Source: Papilionanthe hookeriana x Papilionanthe teres
Lineage: Eukaryota; Streptophyta; Magnoliopsida; Asparagales; Orchidaceae
DNA: 64,000 bases
NCBI GenBank assembly: GCA_022702705.1
Contig: CM040428.1
Location: 101,319,805 to 101,383,804, forward strand
Direction: 5' to 3'
This document shows positions 1 through 10,300 of the stretch, in pieces. Both the position numbers and the translations under genes were made by a program. Under the pieces are notes generated by a model. It did no database searches, was not told the origin of the DNA, and was given only the letters and a program-made list of their open reading frames with translations. Within the stretch, counting starts at the first letter, position 1; the number at the start of each line of letters is the position of its first letter.

Positions 1-858
1 CCGTTTTTTTTTTTTTTTGAGGCTTTAGATCCACCGCTTGGGCTTTATAAGGGCTGTCCAGGACTGTTTTAGAGTGCTGTATAGGTTTCGTAGCGGCTGT
101 CCGGAATGATTTGATTGTTGTTTGGAGTTTTTGGTGACTTTAAAATTGCTGTGTAATGTTTCTTGTTGCTATTGGGTGCTGAAACTATGATTTCAGCTGC
201 TGTAGGTAGCTTACAGGTGTTGGAATTAATATTTGGGTGTTGAAATTGGGATTTGGATTGTCGTAGGTAGTTGTTAGCTGCTGTAGGTAGTTATTTGGGT
301 GTTGTCCATTCTTATAAATGGCTGTTTGGAGGAGCTGTTAGCTGCTATAGGTGTTGTCGGAGCTTAGAAACTGTTGTAGGTAGTTGTTTGGGTGTTGTAG
401 TTGCAGTTTGGGCCTTGGAGAGTGTTGTCCAGCGTTTGAAAATCATGTAGGAAGCTGTAGGAGAGTTGGGAGAAGGGTACAATTGCTGTTTGGAATGTTT
501 GGAAGCCACATAATTACTATCAGAAGCTTAGGAGTACTTATAGTTGCTGTCCGGAACCTTCTTATTGCTGTTTGAAGCTTTAAACTTGCTGCCCCGAGCC
601 ATAGGAAGTCTTAGGACTACTGTTTGGAGTGTCTAATCACTGCCCCGAGTCGTAGGAGATCATAGAGTCGCCGCATAGGCTTGCTAGTTGCTGCCCCAAG
701 TCATTAGAAGCCTTAAAATTGTGATTTAGGCCCGGTTCACTTGCATTTTCTTTCCTTTTGGCTTTTGCAAGTTCCGGCCTTCTCCGTTTTCTCGTTTCTT
801 TTTATTTTCTTATTTTATTGTTGTTTAAAACGGTTAAGTCACAAAAAGGGGAATTTCT
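1..858 (+). repeat. TG-rich degenerate repeats, probable internal part of a truncated retroelement
   Basis: No gene is visible. About 60-720 is strongly G/T-biased and built of imperfect repeats around gctgtaggtagttg and gctgtccgg. At 845-851 an A/G run (aaaaagggg) resembles a polypurine tract and is followed at about 859 by tgattt, a possible LTR start. The intact relative at 7893-19100 also carries a minisatellite just before its 3' LTR, so I read this as the same kind of region. The assignment is inference. Confidence 0.35.
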
Positions 859-2745
859 GATTTAACTTGAGGAAGGGTAAATCACTCTTAGTCACTTCAA
901 GCACAAGTTAGAGTGTAGGCTCCATAGATTTTAGGTGCACATTCTAAGCGAGAATTCATTCACCTAGTCCTCTGTGAATCCCTCCTAAACTTTAGGTGCA
1001 CACCTTAAGTGAAAACCCCTTTACTTAACCCACAGTGTAGGCTCCCTGGGTCTTAGGTACACACCTCAGGTGAACCCCAGTTACCTAACCCACAGTGTAG
1101 GCTCCCTGGGTCTTAGGTACACACCTTAGGTAAGAACCTGTCAACCTAACCCACAGTGTAGGCTCCCTAGGTCTTAGGTGCACACCTTAAATGAAGTCCC
1201 CTCTACCCAATCCACAGCGTAGACTCCTTGGATTTTAGATGTACACTTTAGGTGAGGGTTCACCCACCTAATCTTCATTGTAGGCTTCCTAGACCTCAGG
1301 GGTACACCCTAGGTGAGAGCTCGTTCACCCAATCTTCGAATGCACAGTGAAATTAGACACCTAAGTCTAATTCACTAACTGAATAAGACACTAGACACGG
1401 GGACGCACCAAGACGTGCTTCACACTTCCCTAATTAAATCAACTGTGGAATTCCCTGAAATGGCTTAACCAATAATTAAACCCAATGCACCGAGATTTGA
1501 GCTTGAACATTACGCTCAGATCTTCCTGGCAATTGGGGACATTTGTTTTGCCACATATGGATCATCAGACTGGTGTAAGTCCGAGGTCTAGGTGCTGAGG
1601 GCGATGATAATAATGCTTATGTGTGTTATACGAGGGATACAATGGATACGAGGGATACGAGGGATACGAGGGATAATTAGAATAGTATCTCCTACCTCGA
1701 AGACCCTCCACAAGGGGAGAGGAAAGGACCGATGATAATATTCGCCGACTCTTGGTGAGATTGTTTCCCCTGACGATTTTAGGTCGTCAGTAGTCCTAGC
1801 ACGATTAAAGTGACTAGCCTGTGGACTTTATTATTTTGCAAAATATTTACAAAAATAAAATAAAAAAATCACTTTCGCTTGTTAACAAAATTCTGCATAA
1901 AAACTTAAATAACAACTTTTGCATGAAACTCAAAGAATTTTTCTTATAAAATCTATAAAGGTCCATGGTTAGTCACTTGGATTGAGAGTATGATCGCCTC
2001 CATGAATCTTTGGGTTGGTAACTCTTATCCAAGGTCGGGAAGCACACAATCCAGCTCTGAGCCCCCCGCCTTTATTGACGTCTCACACTTAGTTCCGGTT
2101 TTCCATACGTGATTACAGATTTTATTTGTGATTTCTATGACTCGTTTTTCTGACTTTCGTGCTGGGTTTTCTTTTTTTTACTTAATTTGCCTACAAGTTT
2201 GTTTAAATTTCCTGCAAATGATATCATGCTTGCAATACAAATCAGGCGGCAGTAGCAGATGCCCAGGTACGTTTTTACAGTTTATTTACTGCCATTTAGT
2301 TTATTGCAATATACTTTACTGCAATTTACTTTCAAGAGCTTTTTATATACCTGCAATTGTCTATTCTGCATGCAAAACCTGAACTGAAACTGAAACCGAG
2401 ACAAAAAGAACAAAACAAAATCAAACTTTGACACCAAAACATTGGAACACACTTGACAAAATCATTTGAACTTTAGACATTAGGATTGTTACTTGTGCAA
2501 GAAGCTTAGCTAACTCACGTGGTAGCACGACGAAGGAGCATGGAGCAAACCACAAGCGGAGGTGGTCGACATTCTACAACAACATGACGAGGAGCTTGGA
2601 TCGAGCAACAAGAGGACCTTCTTCAACAATCTCGTTCCTAGTTTAAATAACAAACCTATAGGACTTCGAGGTAGCTCGTCCAGTGCGACATAAATCCTCA
2701 CTTTCCATTTAGGCGTCTGTGTAACCATGTTGCGCAGCGTAAGAC
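859..2745 (+). mobile_element. Truncated LTR related to the LTRs of the 7893-19100 element
   Basis: From about 1320 to 2740 the sequence aligns with both LTRs of the 11.2-kb element, for example the shared block atttgagcttgaa and the block ctgactttcgtgc. The first 400 bp differ and hold an expanded 60-bp tandem repeat. The last roughly 760 bp of the LTR, including the TATA box, are missing where element A begins. The 5' edge is uncertain. Confidence 0.7.
901..1335 (+). repeat. 60-bp minisatellite inside the truncated LTR
   Basis: About seven imperfect copies of a 60-61 bp unit recognisable by cacagtgtaggctccctggg followed by cttaggtacacacct. The two copies at 1031-1090 and 1091-1150 are nearly identical. 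The intact LTRs (8130-8225 and 16970-17070) hold only one and a half to two copies. Confidence 0.88.
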
Positions 2746-3699
2746 ATAAATCCCTCCGCGATTCTGCGGAGCATGGGATCCACGGCCTGTGTCAGCCTCC
2801 TAGGATTGATGGAGCTTCAAGCTCATCTATCAATGCTTCTATCTATGTATAGTATGACGTCAGGTTAACCCAGTTGAAGATAGCGGACCTGCCGTAATCT
2901 CCCGAAAAGTCAATCATGTCGTCATTGTCATTCTAAAAGCACTACCTGATAGAATAAATACCCATCCTCTTTTGACACAACCAGAACTGAAACTGCACGT
3001 GAATAAGTATCTTCACTAACCAAAACTTGAGTCCTTAAATCTACTATTAGCTTCTTCTACTCATACTCAGCTATATGCATCTGATAAATAAGCCTTTTAC
3101 AAGGAATCAATTCTGAACAAAATCTATGATAAGTTGGAACACATTAAAGTATAACCACTCAGGAAAGGCTTCTTTTCTGTTAGGAACTGAAGCCTACTAT
3201 AAGATTTTCTCTCTCACCAAGCTCCTAAGGCAATTTCCAGCGTCGAGTTTCATGCCTTCTCCCTGATCAATTGTCGGTGGGTACACTGCTAAACTTAAAT
3301 TAATATTGTATTGGCTCATTATGTTCTTCCAAAAGTGGCACAAAAGAGTCTCATCTCGAATATATTGAACTATACATCTGAAAAGTCTGAATTTCTCTTA
3401 TTTGAGGTTGCGTTGTGTCTGATATCAACTTCTCCAACTCATGACCTTTTGGGATATCCAATGTTAGTCTATAAATGCTCCTCTCAATGCCTGCAAAAAG
3501 GTTGCTCAATGCACCACAACCTCACACTCTACATGAACGCTCATTACCTCAGACTCACTACCATCTATAACAGTTACTATCAATTCAATCAGAATCTCTC
3601 ATGGGTTCAATTGAAATCGATGACATCTGTTTCTCATAAGCTAGCAACAAACTCTCTTTTATGTCATCACTCTCTTCACTGTCTACTATCTCATTGTCT

Positions 3700-4560
3700 A
3701 TTTCTTCAACAACTTCCTGATCGGTGAAAGAGATTGTTGTACTGGTTGTGCAATCTGATTCAATATGCTCAAATCAATGGAAATTAAAACACTTACTGGT
3801 TAGGACAAATTTAAGAAAATTAGTTTGCTCCACCTGCTCTCTACTTTGAACTAGTTTCTCCACAGTTAGAGTCAACTTGGCAACTTGGATGTTCTCATGG
3901 GTGTATTATAGTTGTAGATCCTAGGGTTGAACCCTACCTGAAGGATGTGGTGGTCGCCCGGTGATGTGTTCACTTTATATTTTATGATGGAATTTAAACA
4001 TCCGATCTGTAGAAACCTAGTAGGTACTGACGCGGCACCTCTCATTTCATCTCGGACCAGATAGTAATTTTACTCTTCTCATTGTCAAAGAATCTTCAAG
4101 TTCGCCCACCACTGAAGTGCAATCTTCCTTTCTTGCTGGCAGTTAGTTTCACCATTTTGTCCAGTGGAATGTCCAGGCAATAAAAGACACATTACAAGGT
4201 CCAAAGGCACTCAATGATCTTTTTTGGAACCATCTGGACGTCGACATATAACAAATCCGACTATACATCAAAATCTTGGATTCTCAGATATTGCAGGTCA
4301 AATCATCATGATATAAATTCTTCATCTCTTGGATCCACATGATGGAGAGATTCATTCCATTCATTCGATCTAGTAAGTCACCATTGTGCCTACGGTCCAT
4401 CCGGATTGTCCCATTTTCTCAATTTCATCGAGCCATTGTAGCACTCAAAGGATTTATTGTATCTCTTCCATGACAAACTCCTGACCAACGACTGTCTATT
4501 GTCACATCGATAGTATGACTAGGGTTTAGGTGCGGGAATAAAAAATTTTAGGTAGAGAAA
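3700..4560 (-). pseudogene. Element A gag remnant
   Basis: Read on the minus strand, the segment contains a decayed zinc knuckle around 3820-3760 (CFNFH then EHIESDC). It has lost the second Cys and Gly of the CCHC pattern. Farther upstream is a Retrotrans_gag-like stretch around 4240-4100. Frameshifts and stops are frequent. The match is mainly through the better preserved copy in element B, and the boundaries are approximate. Confidence 0.5.
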
Positions 4561-4627
4561 ATGTTGGGTATGGATGGATACTAAAAATTTGAGGATAGGA
4601 CTAGGGTTAGGCTAGTCTGATATTAAA

Positions 4628-5847
4628 TGATACCAGAGTTAACCCAAAAAATAAAAGACAAACCAAATATTATTACTGAAAGCAAATAGGCGGTTACAAT
4701 CAACTCACTTGAAGGAAGAATATAGCAATACAACATCCAGAAATTTGAATTAGCAACAAACATGACACCACTAAACTTGGGGGGCCAATCTAGGAGTGGT
4801 TGTGGTGGTCAGCGAGAGTTTGGAAGTGTGCAGGTTGGGGGTTGAAAAAGGTGGTTGGCAAGTAGAAAACAACAAGGCGACCATTTCCTCGGTGTCCGAC
4901 AGTAAGCAAACAATAGAGAGTGATGTCGGAGGGCTGCCCAGAGTGATGGCACCAAGGATGGAGGCGACAACAAAGATGAGGGGATGAACAACAGCAAAAC
5001 AGCCGTAAAAGGCGTTGCTGGGTTGCAATAGCAAGGGAGGAGAATGGTGGCTGTGAAATAGAGTTGCCACAATGGTAGCAAGCTGGAATAGGGGAAACAA
5101 TTGTCGGGGGGCTGGAAAAACAGAAAACAACCTGAAAAAGTTGTTTAGGGTGGCGCTAGCGAGTAGGAATGATGGAGACAGCTATGATGAGGCATGAGGC
5201 TTTGGGATAGTAAAGAGAGGCTTGTTTCGGGGATGTGAGAGCAGGGGGATGGGGTGGTTGGACAACAAAGACGAGTGATTAAAATAAGTGGCAGCTAGGT
5301 AGGAGGTGAATTAAAAGGATGGCAGCCAGTGGAGGAGGTGGTGGCTGGCGGCTGGAGTTGCAGGAAGATAGCAAGGGTGTTGTTCAATTGATTCAGCAGT
5401 GAGGGAAGGCAACAGTGTCACGAAAGGATGGTTACAGAGGATGGGAAATCGAGGATTAAAATCTCCGTGGGATTGAATTATAGCTGAAGCACGATTCAGT
5501 CCTTGGAAGACGATCACCACCTCGAACAAATTACAGCCGGAACACTTTTTCACCTTTGGATACAACCCTAGAAGGGGAGCAGTAGAAGATGATGGCTATC
5601 TTGAAAAGAAAAATATGAAAAACTGGCCTAAAACACGAAACTAAATATTTATAGGCTTAGGGTAAACAGGAGTGGACCCCACTACAAATATGAGGGATAT
5701 CCACGTAAAGGAAGTGTCGACCAGCTCTCATGAATCGATCCAAGCCGTAAAGTCTCGCGGAAAATTAGACCTGACGCGATTCAACAGCCTGTCTCCCACA
5801 AATACAGCTCCTTCACTATTCCGCAACACACGAGATCCCACCCCGCG
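4628..5847 (-). repeat. Element A 5' LTR (minus strand)
   Basis: Starts at tgataccagag (4628), the same edge as both LTRs of element B, and ends near ccccgcg (5847), matching the far edge of the element B LTR. It is about 1.2 kb, longer and clearly diverged from its relatives. The adjoining primer site is decayed (ctgatatta in place of ctgatacca). Confidence 0.58.
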
Positions 5848-7286
5848 TCAAGGAATGCTCTGAAGATATTTCTTCATAGAGAAAGACCTATCAAAAAAGT
5901 TAGAATGAGGGCCATTTCTAATTTTCATAAGTCATTGTAGTTTTCCTTATTCAGAACATCATTAGTAGTTATCGATAATAATTGTGCAGAATATGCTCTC
6001 TTGCAACCTCACTTAGTGGGATGAAGGCTTGTTGTTATTGTTGTATGCTCTCTTCCAACCAAATGAAACAAACAACAATGCTGTGGGTTGACATGTCATT
6101 TCAGTCTAAATTGTGGCTAATCGAAGTGGCCTGGAGGAAGTAGTCATTCGATAGCCGGTCATCAATTCATTGATCAACTATTTAGATATATGATATTGAC
6201 AATCCTGACAACACAAGCCCAATGTTGGTGATAAACTGAAGTTTTAACATCATATTAATGAAATAATTTTGATAAGACTTATCTCTATTGATTTGAGGTG
6301 GTTGGAAAAAAGCATCATTGTCCAACTATTTCACTATATAAATTTTCTTTTCTTCAAGAAGAGCATTGTCGCAACTGGTTCGTGAAAAAGTCTATGGAAG
6401 TCGTAGTTGCCATGGAGATAATTTGCACATCAACAAATTAGTATCACCATGTTTAGAAGGCATCACTGAGTGCATTTTAGAAAGGACGATCGATTGAAGG
6501 TCAGCAAAGGCATGGTCGTTACCATGAAATTACCTTCTTTTGTACTGCCCCTTAAAACATGTAGAGGAGACTGGCCAGTTACCCTTAAAACAACTACTTT
6601 TCTTAGGTCTTTAAAAGTCTAAATTGTATGATTTCAAAGTCCATAGATTTTACCAACATGCATAGGGTTTTATGATGGAATTTGTCTTCTTTTTTTTTTT
6701 TTTTGAATTTTTATAATAAATTATTTGATTTTTTAAGAGAAATTCAATGCTGGCTCATTTATTTTGGGTTGCCTGAGATGAATAAATTATACATATAATT
6801 AGGTGCTAAGGGTTAATCCTTAAATTCCTAGCAATGAAAAAAACAAGGTGTAAAAAAAAATTATAAAAATAAAGTTTGCTTTTGTAAAAAGTTCATTACA
6901 ATCATGAAATAAATAAGAAAATAATTCGAAAATAGATTAGTAGATGTTTGAAAATATACTATGGCATTGCTTACTAGAAATCCTAAATATGCTATTCAAT
7001 ATATACATATGTACCTTTATAAAAGTACAAATATAATAGGGAACCACACTGCATTTTAAAAAAGTGAGGTTATGATGTTGATTTACAGGAATTTCAAAAC
7101 ATTATTTTAGAAAACCAACTGATAGTTGTCATTAATTAGACAAGAAACTAGCAATCTCAAGTAATACTTACGAAAATAACGTTATGGTACCTTAAAGAAA
7201 GAAAAAAAAGATATATATATAGGCACTTCCAATAGCAACAAACCACAAATTTACAACTCCACCAAGCATAAAAATTTTTAACTTAC
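5848..7286. other. PEF gene intron or 3' flank, no gene seen
   Basis: AT-rich DNA downstream of the 7287-7363 exon. Apart from the tiny LINE-tail insertion at 6003-6043 nothing is recognisable. It was searched on the minus strand for the missing last PEF exon without success. Confidence 0.6.
6003..6043 (+). mobile_element. 41-bp RTE LINE tail insertion with target duplication
   Basis: The insert carries cctcacttagtgggat and ends in TTG-type repeats, the hallmark of plant RTE LINE 3' ends. It is flanked on both sides by the same 11 bp, tatgctctctt (5992-6002 and 6044-6054). This indicates a complete but extremely 5'-truncated retroposition event. Confidence 0.72.
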
Positions 7287-7363
7287 CGAGCTGATTGTAC
7301 AAATATACATAGTGATATGAAAGCATCCAATCGAACCATCCCCATCTTGTTTTGATCAAAGCT
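7287..7363 (-). CDS. PEF gene exon: degenerate EF loop and FISLCIFVQSA helix
   Basis: 77-bp exon with acceptor tttctAG and donor gtaagtta. It begins SFDQNKMGMVRLDAFISLCI and ends FVQSA plus two bases of Arg. The family has SFDKKKNGKIRLDDFISLCIFLQSAR. Loop position 5 is Met where Asn is usual and position 12 is Ala where Asp is usual, so this loop probably does not bind calcium. One further coding exon is expected to the left and was not found in the window. Confidence 0.93.
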
Positions 7364-10300
7364 CTAGAAATGAGCATAAGAAGCAACCGTCAGGGATTTC
7401 ATATACATAATCAAATTTCTTTTAGTAGGAAGGATTTGACATTATTGGTATTGCTGTAAACACATAAACAATGAAAAACTATAGTCGAAATACATTCTGC
7501 ATTAAAAAAGGCAATATTTGCAGGCACTATAAATAAAAGTATCATAAAGTAAAAATAACTTATATGTAAAGGTCACATGCTGTTGCAGATCGCAGAGTTT
7601 GTAAAATGACGAAAACAATCACACAATATTTGTGTAGTCAGACTGGAGATTCCCATCTATGTTTCAGAAAATTTTCCCTGAAGGAATAACTAGTCACAAA
7701 ATTCCCTCAATCTTCCTTCTTCAAACTGCAAAATAGTCAAAGCCAGTTGTCTGGTTGAATAGGCCAGCTTCCTGCACCCAAGGAACCAAATCAAGGCTGA
7801 CATGAGGGTGGCAATCTCCGTTGGGTCACTGCACTGTTTAAATCAGCTCTCTGAGGGTGAACAGGCTTTAGCCCTAAAGATTCTCTCGACGTTGTTGACC
7901 TCATTTTAGTGAGGTCCTAGCTTTCTTCGCATTAGGCCCTAGGATCTAGCCGTAGGAGTTCCTTTCTGACCATCCTAGCGGACTAGTAATGGAGTCCACC
8001 TTCGAGCCACTTCTTGACCCATTTTTTGTGAGACCTCGCATGAGTAGTCTCAAGCACTCAACTTTTAGTTGCAAGGGCTAAGAACTAACATGTAGAGGGC
8101 TCGAAAATGAGTTCCCATAGGATCAGACGGCCTTAGGTGAGAGCCCATCAACCTAACCCACAGCGCAGGCTTCTTAGACCTTAGGAGCACACCCTAGATG
8201 AAAGCCTATTCATCTAATCCTCAAATGCACAGTGAAGCTAGACACTTGATCATAATTCACAAACTGATTAGGACACTAGACATGAGGATGCACCGAGACG
8301 TGGTTCACACTTCCTTAATTAAATCAATTGTGGAATTCTCAACATGACTTAACCTACAGTGAAACCCAATGCACCGGGATTTGAGCTTGAACCTTATGCT
8401 CAGATCCTCCTGACAATTGGGGACATTTGTTTTGCCACATATGGATCATCGAACTTGTGTAAGTCTGAGGTCTGGGTGGCTAGGGCGATGATAATAATGT
8501 TAATGTGTGCTAAACGAGAGATACAATGTGGGAATATTTAGAATAGTATCTCCTACCTGAAAGACCTTTAATAAATGAGAGGAAAGGACCGATGATACTA
8601 TTCATCAACTCTTGGTGAGATTGTTTCCCCCGACTATCTTAGGTCGTCAGTAGTCCTAGCACGATTAGAGTGACTAGCCTGTGGACTTCATTACTTTACA
8701 AAGTACTTACAAAAATAACACAAAAATCTCTTTTGCTTGTTAACAAGAAATCTGCATAAAAAACTTAAACAACTTTTGCATGAAAATTAAAGAATTTTTC
8801 TTATAAAAACTTATAAAGGTCCATAGTTAGTCACTTGGATTGAGGTTAAGAACTGTCATCCGTAGATCGTCGGGTTGGTAACTCTTGACCAAGGTCGGGT
8901 AGCACACAGCTCAACTCTGAGTCCCCCACCTTTACTGATGTCTTACACCCAGTTTCGGTTTTCCATATGTGACTGTAAGTTTTACTTGTGATTTCTACGA
9001 CTCATTTTTCTGACTTTCGTGCAGGGTTTTCTCATTTTACTGAATTTTCCTGCAAGTTTATTTAAATTCTCTGCAAATCATACTATTCTTGCGATACAAT
9101 TCAGACAACAGTAGCAGATACACAGGTACGCTTTACAGTATATTTATAACATTTTTACTTTACTGCATTTTACTTTTTAGCACATTTTATTTACTTGCAA
9201 TTTATTTACTCTGCATGCAAGACAAAACAAAACCAAAACCCAAAACATTGAAACACATTTGGCAAAACCATTTGAACCTTGATATTAGGGCTGCAACTGC
9301 AATAAAAAGAACTCGGAGCTAAATGCGTGGGCAGCACAGCAAGGACTTCTGAGCACACACCGTGGGCAGCGCGATGAAGACCTGCAAAAGGTCATCTTCG
9401 AGCAAACACGTCTACAACAGCAAAACTCTTTCATAGTCTAAATAATAGCCTATAGGACTTCGAGTTTCACTTTCCCCTTAGGCTTCTATGCAACCGTGTT
9501 GTGCGGCTTAAGTCTTAACTCGCTTTAAGTTTCGAGGTTGTCGTACGGTACGATGTAAACCCTCTTTTCTCTGCGGACTACTTGCATAATCAGGTATTAC
9601 GCAAATGTAAGTCCCAAATAATAAAATTGACAGGATTGAAGTACTTAAATAACATCATCTCCAAAACATAGCCACATAGTAGAGTTTGGGAAGTCACCGA
9701 GGTTCTCCTCAGGATCTCTGACGTCCCCTACCTTTTCCTTTCTTTAGACTCCTGAAAATAACTGTTCCCACATTTGAGCCACTCCCACTTGATTTTCCAC
9801 GTCATACCGTGAAAACCTAAACTTTGAGATTCTTGAAGACAGAACCACCGATTATTATCGAGAGTTTTCTCAAGTGACTTCGGTCATTCGAGATGTAATT
9901 AACTATAGGGGATTGTTTCTATAGGGAACTTAGAACTCAGGTAAAATAAACCCTACCTAATATTTATATTAGGTAGGGGAATTTGTCGGTCATATATAAA
10001 AGGTTCGCAGACCAAACGGATGTCCCAAATCTCTTAGTTCGTATGATTGGGTCTGCCGTCGCGGGATATACTCATCTTTCGAGAAGGTGTATCACTCGTG
10101 GTATCGGGCAAGATTATGCAAACTATTGGATAAATGAGATCCAGACGGACTCATCTTTTAAACTTAGAGTACATTATTTTCAAAAATATTTTTACAAATT
10201 ATATACCTTTATATACTAAATTAAATCATTCGAAACATTTCAAAAAAAAACTGGTTGACAAATTCTAGCGACTGGGGACTAGTTCCTCTCTCCATTTTGA

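Larger units (their letters stand above)
2790..5847 (-). mobile_element. Element A: decayed gag-only Ty3-like retroelement, 3' LTR missing
   Basis: Collinear with element B at 57348-62135 on the same strand. Both share the LTR edge tgataccagagttaaccc, a gag remnant, and the downstream stretch around ctcctaaggcaatttcc. The minus-strand 5' LTR lies at 4628-5847. The other LTR is absent, because the internal part runs directly into the truncated LTR ending at 2745. No reverse transcriptase or integrase was seen. Confidence 0.65.

Noticed and set aside
4771..5130. 119-codon minus frame as a secreted or membrane protein
   Set aside because: It lies within the LTR of element A. The hydrophobic composition comes from C/T-rich LTR sequence, and the matching LTRs have different frames.
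7600..7880. Possible last PEF exon reading VSLDLVPWVQ on the minus strand
   Set aside because: It resembles the family's VTLDLNQFV only slightly and lies upstream (gene sense) of the 7287-7363 exon, so the order would be wrong.
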